Below, one piece after another: positions 10,299 to 21,400 of a DNA stretch of 64,000 nt; the stretch's first letter is position 1; each line of letters opens with the position of its first letter. A model generated the notes under the pieces. The model was not told where the DNA came from. It was given only the letters and a program-made list of their open reading frames with translations, and did no database searches. The stretch covers positions 16,604,501 through 16,668,500 of the forward strand of contig NC_063275.1 in NCBI RefSeq assembly GCF_910591885.1, written 5' to 3'. Origin of the DNA: Bombus terrestris (Eukaryota; Arthropoda; Insecta; Hymenoptera; Apidae). A program made the position numbers and the translations under genes.

Positions 10299-12857
10299 TT
10301 ATGTTCCCGCGGAAAGTGCACGCTATGATCCCCACCAGTGGATGAGTCAATGAGCGTTAAATGTGCGTAGCATACCTCTGACTACGGCGTTAGCAACGAC
10401 CAAGCTAGGCTAATAGAAGTGCCTCTAGGTCGTTATAATTGGCACAGTTGGCCGATGTGGCCATTAGATAATCAACGAAGATTATTGAAAACACGGTCGA
10501 CTATAATGCATCGATATACCTGGTACTTATCTGCACAAACAGCTGGAGAGCTTGCACCTCAGTCTGGTTTTCGAAACTTTCCCATGTCTTCTTAATTAAT
10601 TACTTCGACTAATCGTTCATGCGTCACACTGGCAATTAATTTTCTGTTTACAGCTAATCCGAATTAGTAGACTACCGACGTTTATGCAAATTTGTATGTC
10701 TATAAACACAATTAAAAAGCAGATGTTAACTAAAAATTTGCTTTATCAAGTAAATATTATAATGAGTATTCTACTTTGAATATCTCGTATATTCTTGCAT
10801 TTTATGCGCATTTTTGCACCTTTAAGTTCCTTTAAAATTCTTCAGTTTATTAATTAGCATCGCAGTGAATGTTTGGTTTCTTCCAAAGCAAATAGTAATT
10901 AAATTCTCGACAAAGTACGTTTGGTCAGCTTGAAAGAGAGAGAATGATTCGTTTCCGTTATATTATCTTTAGCACGGCAGAGTGAAAGCCAGTCTCTGCG
11001 CAAAACTCCATGCAACGTATCAAGACCGTCGTTTAATTACATTTAGCTCATTGTTCCACGAATGGATAAGCGAACACGTGGTAAAAGTAGCTGCTTATAC
11101 GTCAACCGTTCGACGTTCGACCTACGTTGATCAATGACGTCCAGTCTGCAGTGCAAACTACCTGAATACTTATTATGTAAATATATAAGTGCTCGCTACC
11201 AATTGCAACTGCGGCAGGGATTTTGCGAAATCTTTCTCGTGACTGCTTTTTCTTCGTTTTTCTAAACCACCCACGCAAGAAGTAAGGGGAATAAGCTAGC
11301 GTGAATGTGGCTGATAATAACGCTTCTACACTGATTTCAACGAGTACATGGGGTAATAACCGTAAATCTTCTCTTACGTGCTCTTGGAAGGTTATAATGG
11401 TGATCGCAAAGTGAAAGAGCGGCGGAACAAGAAATTGATCTTGACGAGATATAAATGTTTCAAAGAATTTTTAAGTACGCGTAATATCACAGAACGCTAT
11501 TCGCTCGAACGACTCACTTTCTCGAATTTAATCTCCATCTTCGAATAGATCCAAACTAATTCTCAACTTTTCTCAATCTCGCTTCGCAAAGGAATCGTTG
11601 AGTGCATTGAATAATTATGCAGGAGGCTTGTTAACACGGACCAGAAGAGCAACTCACGATTATTCGTTTCGTTGGCTGGCGAATGGCCGGTCGAGGAATA
11701 TATAATTACGCAGTATCTGACGCGCGTCATTCGCGCTGTTCCCTAGTGAGGATATTTCGATCTTGTAGGCCGGTGTGTTACGAGCCCAATGTTATCCGGA
11801 TGGACAGGGCAGTTTGCTACGAAACCGTCGCTAACAGCTTTTTAAGTAAGTAATAATCTGTTGCTTGGTCCTGAACAGAGGTGAACACACTCGGCTGAGC
11901 GATAGGAGGACGGTTAAGCGGCGACCCGCCATAGCCGCCAATCAACCTCATTAAAGCCACGAAACGCATTAGCTTATCGCCGTGCGGTGGCCTGGGTACC
12001 TACTTTACCAGTAGCCACCTAATATACACCTAAAGTCCGCCACCCTCCTTTCCCAGAGACGTGGACAGACCAGCTTTCTCAGTTCTTCGTCTACGATCGT
12101 CTCCTTGTACAGTTTTCATTTCGATCTCCTCGTTGCTAAATTTTTCATTCTTCAGCGCATCGTCGTTATCTTGTCAGCTTGTAAAATTTTTCAATATGTT
12201 GTGAGTAGACTGCGAACTACATTTATAATTTATACATTTATAGGAAATTTAAGAATGCAAAAATGCACAAATTACGAGGCATGTACTTAAAAGATGTATA
12301 CACAAGCACACTGGAGTGTGTCGACACTTATAGATACCTTTTATGAATATATTACGTATATCGGCGTATATAAAATATCAAAATATCGTGAGTATTTATA
12401 TAAAGATCCGCAAACTGTAACAGTTATGAGAATGTAATAAAATGGAGGAAATGTTAGTTCAAATAGATTAGCATAAGTGGGTGAATATTTCCAAGAACTA
12501 TTAATTTTATTATCGGCCGTGCGAGTCTAGTTCTAAATTTAACTCAGTATCAGGGGCTATAAATAAGAGAAAGGCATTTTGTAAGCAAAATAGTCCAAGT
12601 TAGAGATAAGTAGCGGAGTTTTTCAATTTTTTTGATAGTTGCTGCCAGGTTTGCCGGGCAAAACGCGATAAATTGTAGGAAAACCAGATAAATACGAGAC
12701 GCTGTTGCACCACGGGTGACCCTAATACGATCGCTAACGGGATTGCCGACAGCTTTCGTCCTCGCTTTTCCGCGAGTCGTTCGATTGGTTTCTGTGCCGG
12801 TCTAATTAGAGTGTATGAAGCCGACGCTTTCGTAATTGCCCGGTGTGTCCTCTATCG
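10299..12857. other. Non-coding stretch
   Basis: Mostly AT-rich with no frame worth calling. The part from 10300 to 10560 is balanced and carries TGAGTCAATGAG (AP-1-like at 10344), GGCCATTAGATAAT and other TAAT-type motifs, so it is a plausible enhancer-like block. The part from 12300 to 12480 is AT-rich with short ATAT runs. Confidence 0.55.
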
Positions 12858-13121
12858 ATGGCTAATTCCGGGCCTCGGGGGATGAGCCGTAAGCCGCGTC
12901 GCTCGAAATCCGATGACACGTTCGACCGGCTTACGAAACCGTCGGTTTTCGAGCAAATTAATAGACCGACCAAGGAAAATATTGTCGTTTACGCGATTTA
13001 CCTTCTGCTCGTTGCAACTATAGAAACGATCGGAATACAAACAATTGACGAATCACCCAGTATGTCTTCAATCTCGATGATAGACATCGTTGTATCAAAA
13101 AGCTTGAAAGCGATTCTTTAA
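12858..13121 (+). CDS. Candidate ORF or exon with one hydrophobic segment
   Basis: ATG (context ATCGATGG) to TAA gives 87 residues. Residues 1-40 are basic and serine-rich (MANSGPRGMSRKPRRSKSDD at the start). Residues 44-60 form a hydrophobic stretch (NIVVYAIYLLLVATI) long enough for one membrane span, and a polar tail follows. A donor-like CCA|GTATGT at 13060 could end a coding exon after residue 67. No signal peptide or known family is recognised. The minus strand is open for 62 codons over the same DNA. It could be the start of a membrane protein or a chance frame. Confidence 0.18.
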   Translation: MANSGPRGMSRKPRRSKSDDTFDRLTKPSVFEQINRPTKENIVVYAIYLLLVATIETIGIQTIDESPSMSSISMIDIVVSKSLKAIL

Positions 13122-15030
13122 TACTTGCGTCTTACTATTCTTCTTGGAATTTCAATGACATCGCGTTAAGTATGAAACATTTCGATCAACACTCGACGAG
13201 GCTCATCTTGTACGTCATTCAAACTAATGAAAACACTCGGAAACAACCGGTACTTTCATCGTGCACGATCTACCAAAACTAACAGTCGAGGCCAGTGTCC
13301 ACGTCAGACGGTCAATTTAACTTCCTCTTTAACATATCCCGCGATATAACAAAACACTTGCTCAAAAGTAATTATCAAGGAAAATCCAAACGTCTCGGCT
13401 CGTACAATTGCCCGCAGGCAATCGTTCAAAGGTGTTTACAGAGGGCGGAGATACCGAGTTCGCGACTAAACGTTGGTCGCTTTCGGAGCGCCGGTAACGA
13501 GCCAGCGGACTTGTATAATCAGCCAGGCATGTCCAGCCTGATGAGTCCATCCACGACGGTTTGGAGCCGGCCCATGCACGTATCACGCGCGTACCGCAAC
13601 AGGCTGCGCGCGAGCGCACCAACGCTAGCCCACAACCCATTAATATCCATTTTCCATTCGAATGGAAAAGGAGCAAAAGGCTAAAAGCAAGCCATCATTT
13701 ATCTCGACCTTATAGCTCCTCCCGCATTAATACCAATTGTGTTTCACACGCCGTTCCTCCGTAGCTTTGGTCCGCGTTCACGCTCTCACGCGATTCGCAG
13801 CACCCCACCTGAAGAACGAGTTTGCCTCGACCATGCGTTCCGCGATTTTGTCATTTTTTATCCTGGAGTAGACCACGAGATAACGTGTAACGTTTAATTG
13901 CTCACTTTTCTGTAACAGTCGAGTCAAGGTGACTCGTTGTACGAGACGACGAAGTATTTTGCAAATTTTAAATATTCGAGTAATAAAAGAACCGAAGCCG
14001 ACAGTGTCTAAGTAACAGAAAAATGAAACAGAAGAATTTATTGAAATACGTAAAGAACGCGATGTCCTCGATAAATTACTCGCGATCACTGTCAGATTAC
14101 GACTCGCAGGCAATGTCACGACAGCATCCCCCATATTCCGTACCCGCTGCTCGAGGACATTTTTCATCGTTCGACAGGTTCCATGAGCTTTTCCTTTTCA
14201 TCGTTGTTGATATAGCCAGAGTTTGGTAGTAACGAGTAAACATAAACGTAGAGGCAACCAGAAGATAATAGGCGCTGGCCGGCCTCTCGGGTGCCGTTAA
14301 TCATCGGGGGTGAGGCTTGATACACGCGGATACGTCACGACGCGAGACCACAGGGATACGACGCTGCCATCACGTGGGATGGGTGAGAGAGCCGGGAGGT
14401 TATGGCGTTAGATGGTCAGTTCCAAGGGAAACGGAAGTGACCGCACGCCAGCCCAATAGGCATCCCGCGGGGCTTGCTGATGGACGTTGGCTACCGGTCG
14501 TTTCTTCCTCCGTCTTGCCTTCGCCTCTGAGCTTCCACAGCTTAATTAATCACTACAAATCGCGTTCGAGTTGAACGCGCGTGTCTATTCATGCGGTTGT
14601 TTCGCCCTCTTGATTTAATTATCAAGGCCTTGGTTGATTATCTCGTTGACCGCTTCATCGGGAGCGGACTTTAGACCGGGACTGTTTATGGTCGAACCCG
14701 TTCGAGACCGCCTTCTGCGCTTTTGTGCGTTCCTGAGTAAACAGAGGAGCCTATGGTAATGTCGGTTTATCCAATTACAAAGTCCGGTAATAACTCTGCG
14801 TTTCACTTAAGAACTCTGTCAAAATAATTCGGATTATAGGAAGTTAAATTTTTAAGCAGTTCTAATAAAAGTGCGCTTACAAAATAAAATTTTACTCGTA
14901 ATGAATTTAGATTAATCATATCTTAAATCAATTATTTACGATCTTAGAAATGATCTTGAAACAGTTCTCTTTACTTTTCATATTCTTGGTATATCTTTGT
15001 CAATACTGATCTTGACCGTATGATTTTGAA
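13122..15030. other. Non-coding stretch
   Basis: A plus-strand frame at about 13295-13684 (129 codons) and a minus-strand frame at 13778-14167 (129 codons) are open, but neither has a supported start together with splice sites or a domain. About 15 frames of this length are expected by chance in a window of this size and composition. It also contains a 20-bp palindrome (listed). The part from 14800 to 15030 is AT-rich. Confidence 0.5.
13650..13669. repeat. 20-bp perfect palindrome
   Basis: Arms TTTTCCATTC and GAATGGAAAA are exact reverse complements with no spacer. It contains two head-to-head CATTC/GAATG half-sites, which are TEAD/Scalloped-like cores, so it could bind a dimeric factor. Binding is inference. 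Confidence 0.9.
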
Positions 15031-15228
15031 ATGGCTCAAGTAACGTTCTACAATCTTGAAATTATAATTCCAACGGTTTCTAGAGAACAAGCAGGGTTCG
15101 AACAGGACAGATGTTGCCTCTTACTAGAATGTACCGATGACGAACGGTACACCGGTTGTTTATCTTCACGAATACGCAATTATTTCCGTATTTCGGTAGT
15201 GGGATACTTCCGTGAGCGCATGCTGTGA
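15031..15228 (+). CDS. Candidate ORF, 65 codons
   Basis: ATG in good context (GAAATGG) to TGA encodes 65 residues. The start reads MAQVTFYNLEIIIPTVSREQ, and a cysteine-containing middle (DRCCLLLECTDDERYTGC) follows. Composition is protein-like in AT-rich DNA, where chance frames are shorter. Two further protein-like frames follow on the same strand in other phases (about 15240-15403, ending NYSQLYYD, and about 15406-15473, ending at a CCA|GTAAGA donor). They could be exons or a decayed gene. The minus strand is also open for 115 codons over 15237-15584. I recognise no family. Confidence 0.18.
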   Translation: MAQVTFYNLEIIIPTVSREQAGFEQDRCCLLLECTDDERYTGCLSSRIRNYFRISVVGYFRERML

Positions 15229-17592
15229 GAATAACTTCAGGCACACGCGGCCCGATGACAGTTCAACATGTGACGGGAGCATGGAAAACCCATCGATTCC
15301 ATTCGATCCACAGATAAGAATACCCTTGGAAAAACAATATGGTTCCACAGAAACGAACCGTTACCATTTTTCCGGTAATTACAGCCAACTTTATTACGAC
15401 TAAGTGGAGAATCATTGGAAATACGATCGCCCGATTTTTCCCAGAAATCGCAAGAAGTTTCTGTTGAAGTTCCAGTAAGAAGTTCCGGAAAACGCGTTAC
15501 TCGTTCTATTCCGCCGTGCGAAAGTTTTTTCGTAGAATGGTCAGCAGCTGCGTCGCAAAGTGCTCGCAGGTCATGCAGGGACAAGGTAAAAGGGCGTGAA
15601 ATTAAATATCAGATGTTGACAAATTGCGAGGAGGCGTCGCGGCAACGGATATTAATGACGCGCAGTAGAAAAACCGCGTAAACCCGCTCCGCCCTCTCTT
15701 TCTTCGGCTTACAGCTGCGGATGAAGAGAAACGATGCGGTCGTCAACTACCTCCCCATGGCCGGCGGACTTCTTCCATCTCGTCCACGAGTTTACATCGT
15801 CAGGGGAAAGAGGTAGGGATGGCTCGCGTTATCAACCGCCTCGCAGCTGGATATCCGCGCTAACTCGATGTAAAGATCGTGCCTCGTAGCTCGCTCGTCC
15901 CGCGAAAAGATGCTGCTCCTCGTCACGGTGCACCATGTAAATTATCGGTTACGTTCTGTTTCCAGCCAACTTGAACACGCGCTAGTGAATCAGATCCTCT
16001 GTGACGACTCTATTATCTCAGATCGCTTCTTCGTGATTGTTAATTCGTCGTGTAAATCAGAACGGTGATTAATACGAAGGGACGTTATTAGCAAGAAGAT
16101 CGAATTACTTGTCAATGTAACGTATTTCACCGATCGTCTAGAATATTTCGTCATAATCTTTTTCTTAAATATCGTCGGCCGAAGATCAGCCAGATTCATG
16201 GTTCGCTTCACGGTCGAAATAGGTGGCACAAAAGGACCCTACTAACCTCCAAACCTTTCTCAAACACTCTCCTCCAAAAATACCAGCTCGAAGAGAACAT
16301 CGACCGAGCGAAAGAATTTCGTCGATTCGGGGTGAGTTTCGATTTTTCGGATCCCTCGGTTAACACGCTTGGTAAAGTACTTAGACGATACATGCGACGC
16401 GCTTGTCGAAGAGGAGGCCAGAAGAACGAAGAAGCCTGGTAAAGGATAAAGGGGAGAAAAAGACACGGAGGATGGAGGGGTGAACGCGAGGACGGAGGTG
16501 GAGGTCGAAAGAAGTCTCCATCAATAACGTACGTCCGCGCCTTGAGACGTGGAAGACCGCAAGATTAATCACCCTTCTTCTCTCGCTTTCTTGCCTACGT
16601 TTATACCCGTACGCACGACAATCGGGAGGAGCTCTCGACCACCTCTTCGAACAAACGTGGCCGCGGCTCGTTCGAAACTTATCCTCCTTTTCTCGCTTTT
16701 TATCGGGGAGCCCCGTTTCTCTTCTTCCCTCGGTTTTCTTCGCATTCCTTGGCTCGCTCGGCCGCGACTTCGCGTTCGTCGGCAACGAATAAGGAGCGTT
16801 TTCAAGCACGGCCACCGACACCCGCTACGCTTTTTGCGCATACGCTCCTACGGATCGGGACCTTATACGATGCTTAATTGCAAAAATATAAATGACCCTG
16901 TGAATAATCGTTCGCCGACGTGCAATTATCGACGACTTCGATCGGAGCTCTTTGTCTCAGCGATTTCTACGCGATTGTGGTTGAATAAACGATGATACTC
17001 TCGGTCGACAAAGTTCAACGCTGAATTTTTAGCTGCTTTTATAATACAAGGTGTGACGACCAGAACGAGGGGAACATATTTTCAAATATACCGAACAAAC
17101 GCTTCAAATTTGTATGCTACGTTATTTTTAAGGCTCGGTCCTCTTCGTCGTAACCGAATCGGAAAACCAAGGAATACGTCAGCGCACGATTGGACCGTTC
17201 TCGCAAAACGACGCTGGTCGATCAAATGAAATCATCGGGGTGGTTTAGCGCAGAGGGAAATTTATAGCCCGGCCTGTGCACGAATCGCGACCAGGTTCGA
17301 AGAAAACTGTTCGTCTGGCTTTGGTATTCGGTTGGCCCGCGCGCAAAAATACGTCCCTCTCGGTACACGGTTGGTTGCGATACACCGACGCGGCGGCGTC
17401 GGAGTAAATTTATCGACGAGCCGCAACTGATAGAGACGCTCATGAATAGATCTGCGCTTTTCGGGGGTGGGTTATACGGAGGAACGACGCGCGGTATATC
17501 CGGCTCAGCCGAAGCTTGATGGTCCACGGAGGAAAAAGGGACGTGGAGGAGGCGCAGGAAAAGAGAGAAAATCGAGGAAAAGGAAAAAAGGA
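15229..17592. other. Mostly non-coding stretch with coding-like pieces at its start
   Basis: The part from 15240 to 15475 carries two protein-like plus-strand pieces described with the preceding ORF. Beyond it, the DNA is mixed. Overlapping frames at 16381-16995 on both strands are Arg/Ser/Pro-rich and composition-driven. The part from 17222 to 17590 is CpG-rich. No RNA gene or repeat element was seen. Confidence 0.5.
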
Positions 17593-17619
17593 AAGAGAGG
17601 GAGAGAGAGAGAGAGAGAA
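17593..17619. repeat. (GA)n microsatellite
   Basis: Pure GA dinucleotides inside a longer purine-rich stretch (about 17520-17690). The 161-codon minus-strand frame across it is Ser/Leu/Pro low complexity. Confidence 0.95.
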
Positions 17620-18000
17620 GCAAGCTCTGGCTTGCGGTGGTCGACAGAAACGAGGGAGAAGGGGAGGGGGATGGGCGAGAGGTAGAAGGACGGTTTGGCA
17701 CGGCCATGAATATTTCGCTGGCGCACTTATTTATGCAATACTTTGCGCTGGCAGGTTTACGGCGGCTCCCTCTTTCGGCCAGCAGCGTGGCATCGTCGTC
17801 GCTACCCCCGCGTCGTTGCTCGCTCAGATAAATACGCCGCTGCTCCGTATACGTCCGATAATATATTACGTTTGAGCGTTTTCGAGCTGTTTAGAGGAAA
17901 TCCACGGCGCGGCGAAGGACGCTGCTCGAGGCGCGACTGGGACGAAAGAGGTGGAAGCATTTAGCTGCGAGCACACCGGATACCCTCTACCCTCTAGTTT

Positions 18001-18132
18001 CTCTCTTTCCCTTTCACCCCCCTCTGCTATCACCTTCTCTCTCTTTTGCCTCTTCCTCCTCTTCCACCTGCTCCTCCTCATCCTCCTCCACCTCCACCTT
18101 CTCTCCATCCAGCTGTTTCTCTTCCCTCCCCC
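18001..18132. repeat. Pyrimidine-rich CTC/TCC tract
   Basis: A nearly uninterrupted C/T stretch with CTCCTC and CCACCT units. It gives long Leu/Ser/Pro or Glu/Arg frames that should not be read as proteins. Confidence 0.85.
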
Positions 18133-18360
18133 GCGGACTATATAGCACCGTTTCGTAACCCCTGCCCCCCTAAACTTGCCTATCCACCTATTCCTACGCC
18201 ACCTACACCTACCGCCCCCTCGTGCAATAGTTTCCGAATAAATCCCCGATTCTCGAACGCGCCGGGCTGCTTTCCTGTTCGGATTTACCCGCCCCCATAT
18301 CTACGTACAAACCTGCAGCCGCGCGGAATGTTCTGCCGTAGAGGGTAGATCGAGTGCTTC

Positions 18361-18484
18361 GTTCTCGTTCTCTCCTCCGCCTCCTCCGCCTCCGCCTCGT
18401 CCTCCTCTACCTCCTCTTTCGCCTCTTTTGCTCTCTCGTCCTCTGCCTCTTTCTCCCGATGTCCCTCTCGCTCTGTCGGTCTAG
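18361..18484. repeat. CTCCGC/CTCCTC repeat ending at a donor-like site
   Basis: Degenerate six-base units (CTCCGC, CTCCTC) form an imperfect minisatellite. Just downstream, TCTAG|GTGAGC at 18485 is a strong donor-like sequence, so a pyrimidine-rich 5' untranslated exon ending here is possible. The same DNA on the minus strand encodes a Glu/Lys/Arg-rich low-complexity frame. Confidence 0.75.
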
Positions 18485-21400
18485 GTGAGCTCGAGGGAAC
18501 ACACCGGGGGGAGGAGGTGGGGACGGACTCGAAGCTCGAACGAAGGGACAAGGGAGGGTTACCTCGGCGGCCATTACTCCGGCTACAAACAACCCCTCCG
18601 CGAGCCAGCAGCGCCTTTGTTGCGGCAATTGGCTAAACGGTCCGCAGAAACAAACGATCCTGCCCGCGACGTGTATATATACACGCGCACACCTCCAACA
18701 TCTCTTCCGGTTGCTTCGTTCCCAAACGTGCACGCTGTTCGTAAACGCGACGATCGGACTCCTTCTTCGTAGAATTTATACGAAGAGCGAGAACGATCCG
18801 TGTAACAGTGGCGAACGGTATGTCCTCCGATAAGTTTCAGCTTCGTTTCGACACTCGTGATAACGAATCGTTCTATGTACGTATCTCACCAATGCCATAT
18901 AAACTTCGATCGACGTCCACGTTCGTAAAAACGTCTCGATTAATCGAAAACGGTCGTTGTTTCTTTGGAAAGAGCGGTTCTTCATCGAGCATTCGGCGAT
19001 ACGTTTTATTGGGCACGCTTCGGTCGCCTAGCCAGCGCTCTTCATCAATCGGTGCGCGGAATTCATCGGAATTCAAATAAATCGCATCGAATCGCAGCCG
19101 GCTCGCTTGCTCAGAAGGGAACAGAAGTATCCAATCGGCGAAATTGTCGCACCGCCGTTTCGCTTCTCCGCTCGTTTCCTCCGCAACGCACCGGAAGGGT
19201 GTCGAGGCACGGGGGAGGAGGTCGAGCGTCACGCGGTTTGAATTCTCATGGGAAGGGGGGCGGAGGAAAGGGGGAGTAAATGGGGGAGGTGGAGATGGCA
19301 GGAGAGAAAATTCGAGGACGCGCGGCAGACGAGACGCGCGGCCGTTGTGATTGACAGCAGGCAATATGGCTGTGCGAAGTCTCCCTTTTGCTCTTTGTCG
19401 GCCGCGTTACGCAAGCTGTTGCACCCGCATCTGCGCATTCATGCAAAGTCAAACCGTCCGTCCGTCCACTCTCGTCCATCCGTCCGCACGTCCGTACGTC
19501 TCTCGTCTCCGATAATCGCTCGCCAGCGCTGCACTGCTGGACCGCTGCATTTTTTCGTTCGCCACCACCGACCAACCCCCCTGGTCTACCCTCCACATCG
19601 TATCGATTCCCCGGCTACAACTTCTCATTCCAGAGGTGCATCTGCTCTCGAGATGCAGCTACGTTCGATTCTAGATGGACGAAACGTTCGATTCCGGTCC
19701 GAGGAAGGCTAATTTGAGATTAGGAATTATTTCGCAAGAAGCCAGAAGTTAAAGAAGATTGATGAAAAATATTAGGTCGTGCGTAGGCGAAGCGTCCGAC
19801 ATAGATTGGAGAGCAGGTAATTTGCCGCTAATCGCTAATAACTCGACATCTATATTAATCAATGACTCGTCATTGTCGCCCGCCACACTTCGAAATTTAC
19901 GATTTCGTTTGCGTTTACCGCGCGAATGACTTTCAAGAAGCAAATCGTACGTCACGAGGATCGATAGTGGAATTCGCGAGGCTCGCGAAAGGGATTTATC
20001 TTTGCACGGTCGATCGGCTTCATCCTCCTTCGTTCTCCAACGATTAGATCATGTTGACCAGATTCGCGGTGCTCGCTATTCTCGGCAACGGCGCGATCTC
20101 GCAGATGTGCGATACGCTCTCCCTCTTCCCCTTTCCGATTGCATTCACGCAGATGCAGACGTTCCCATTTTCCGATTTGCGGATTTCGCGACAGGCTCGA
20201 CGAGTGCTTCCGCTAGTATAAAAGAGACAGAACGGGGAAGGCAAGAAAGCAAAAGGAAGAGTCGAAGAAGGACGAAAAAGGAGAGACGAGGTTGGATCGA
20301 TTGACGAAGGGACGGACTTTAGAATTATTCGTGAAAGGAAGGCAACGCCGACTGATTGACGTCTCTATGGAGCTACCATAAAGGTATACGAAAGTGGAGT
20401 AGGCAGAAGAGGGTCGCTCGTAACTCGCGCATAAATGCGATTTGAGCAGCGCCAAGAAGAGAGACGTCGCTAACGTTGGAAAGAAACGAGGAAGAAAAAG
20501 AAAGAGATCTTCTATTCACCGGATCGTCTACGATTCGAACGAGCAAGAAGCGAAAAACTCGCAGCGAGAAAATGCCACCCACACCGCACCGCTCTAGGAT
20601 CTTTTCGACGGCTGAATGGAAACGTCTCCTTCTCGCGTACAATGCCACCGTTCGTCGGAAGCGCCGCGTACACCAACGTTTAATTCCGAGTGCGACGTCT
20701 CTATCGTGGTTGTCACCAACTAACTGCAGGTTAACCTCGAGCTCTGTCGAAATTCGATTTAAACGAAGATACACTTCACGCGGAGGCGTGAAGATAAAAC
20801 GCGGATCTCCTTTATGTTCGTCGTATTTTTTATCTATTCGTGGATCGCACTCGTGCATCTCCAAGCGGAAACATATAAAACACGTTTTACGACATCACCT
20901 ACAGAACGATGTATAAAGTAGAAACAAAATGAAGGTATTTAAACGTAATGATCATCTCGACCAGTTTTGATCTATCTCAAAATAGATATTTAAACGTCTA
21001 ACGGCGATTGCAAAAAGCTGTCGGTACATCGCGCTCGACATTCGTCATTAGCGGCATCATAAAATACAAACGCGCGAGTAACCGACATCATCGCTTCGGT
21101 TCAATCACACGCTATACCGATCAATCTCCCCCACTTCGAACCATCAATCAAAACACTTAATCAAGAGGCCTCAATCGTTTCGCCTTTTACTGTCCTATCG
21201 CTTGCAGGGGCCCGAGCCGTGCCACAGCCGATCAACGACTCGTTAACCAAGCAGCGGGATGGTAGAATTAATTAATTGGCGACGGTGGGCCCTGTGAACA
21301 GTAGGTGGTAATGAATGAAGGCGTTACAGGTATCCCAGGGACAGGCTTGCAATCGTTAAACGGTAATCGCCGCGGGCTGTTCCTTCGACGGAATAAGACG

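Noticed and set aside
15093..15110. GGGTTCGAACAGG resembling a tRNA B box
   Set aside because: It lacks the CC of the T-stem, and no A box or cloverleaf can be drawn around it.
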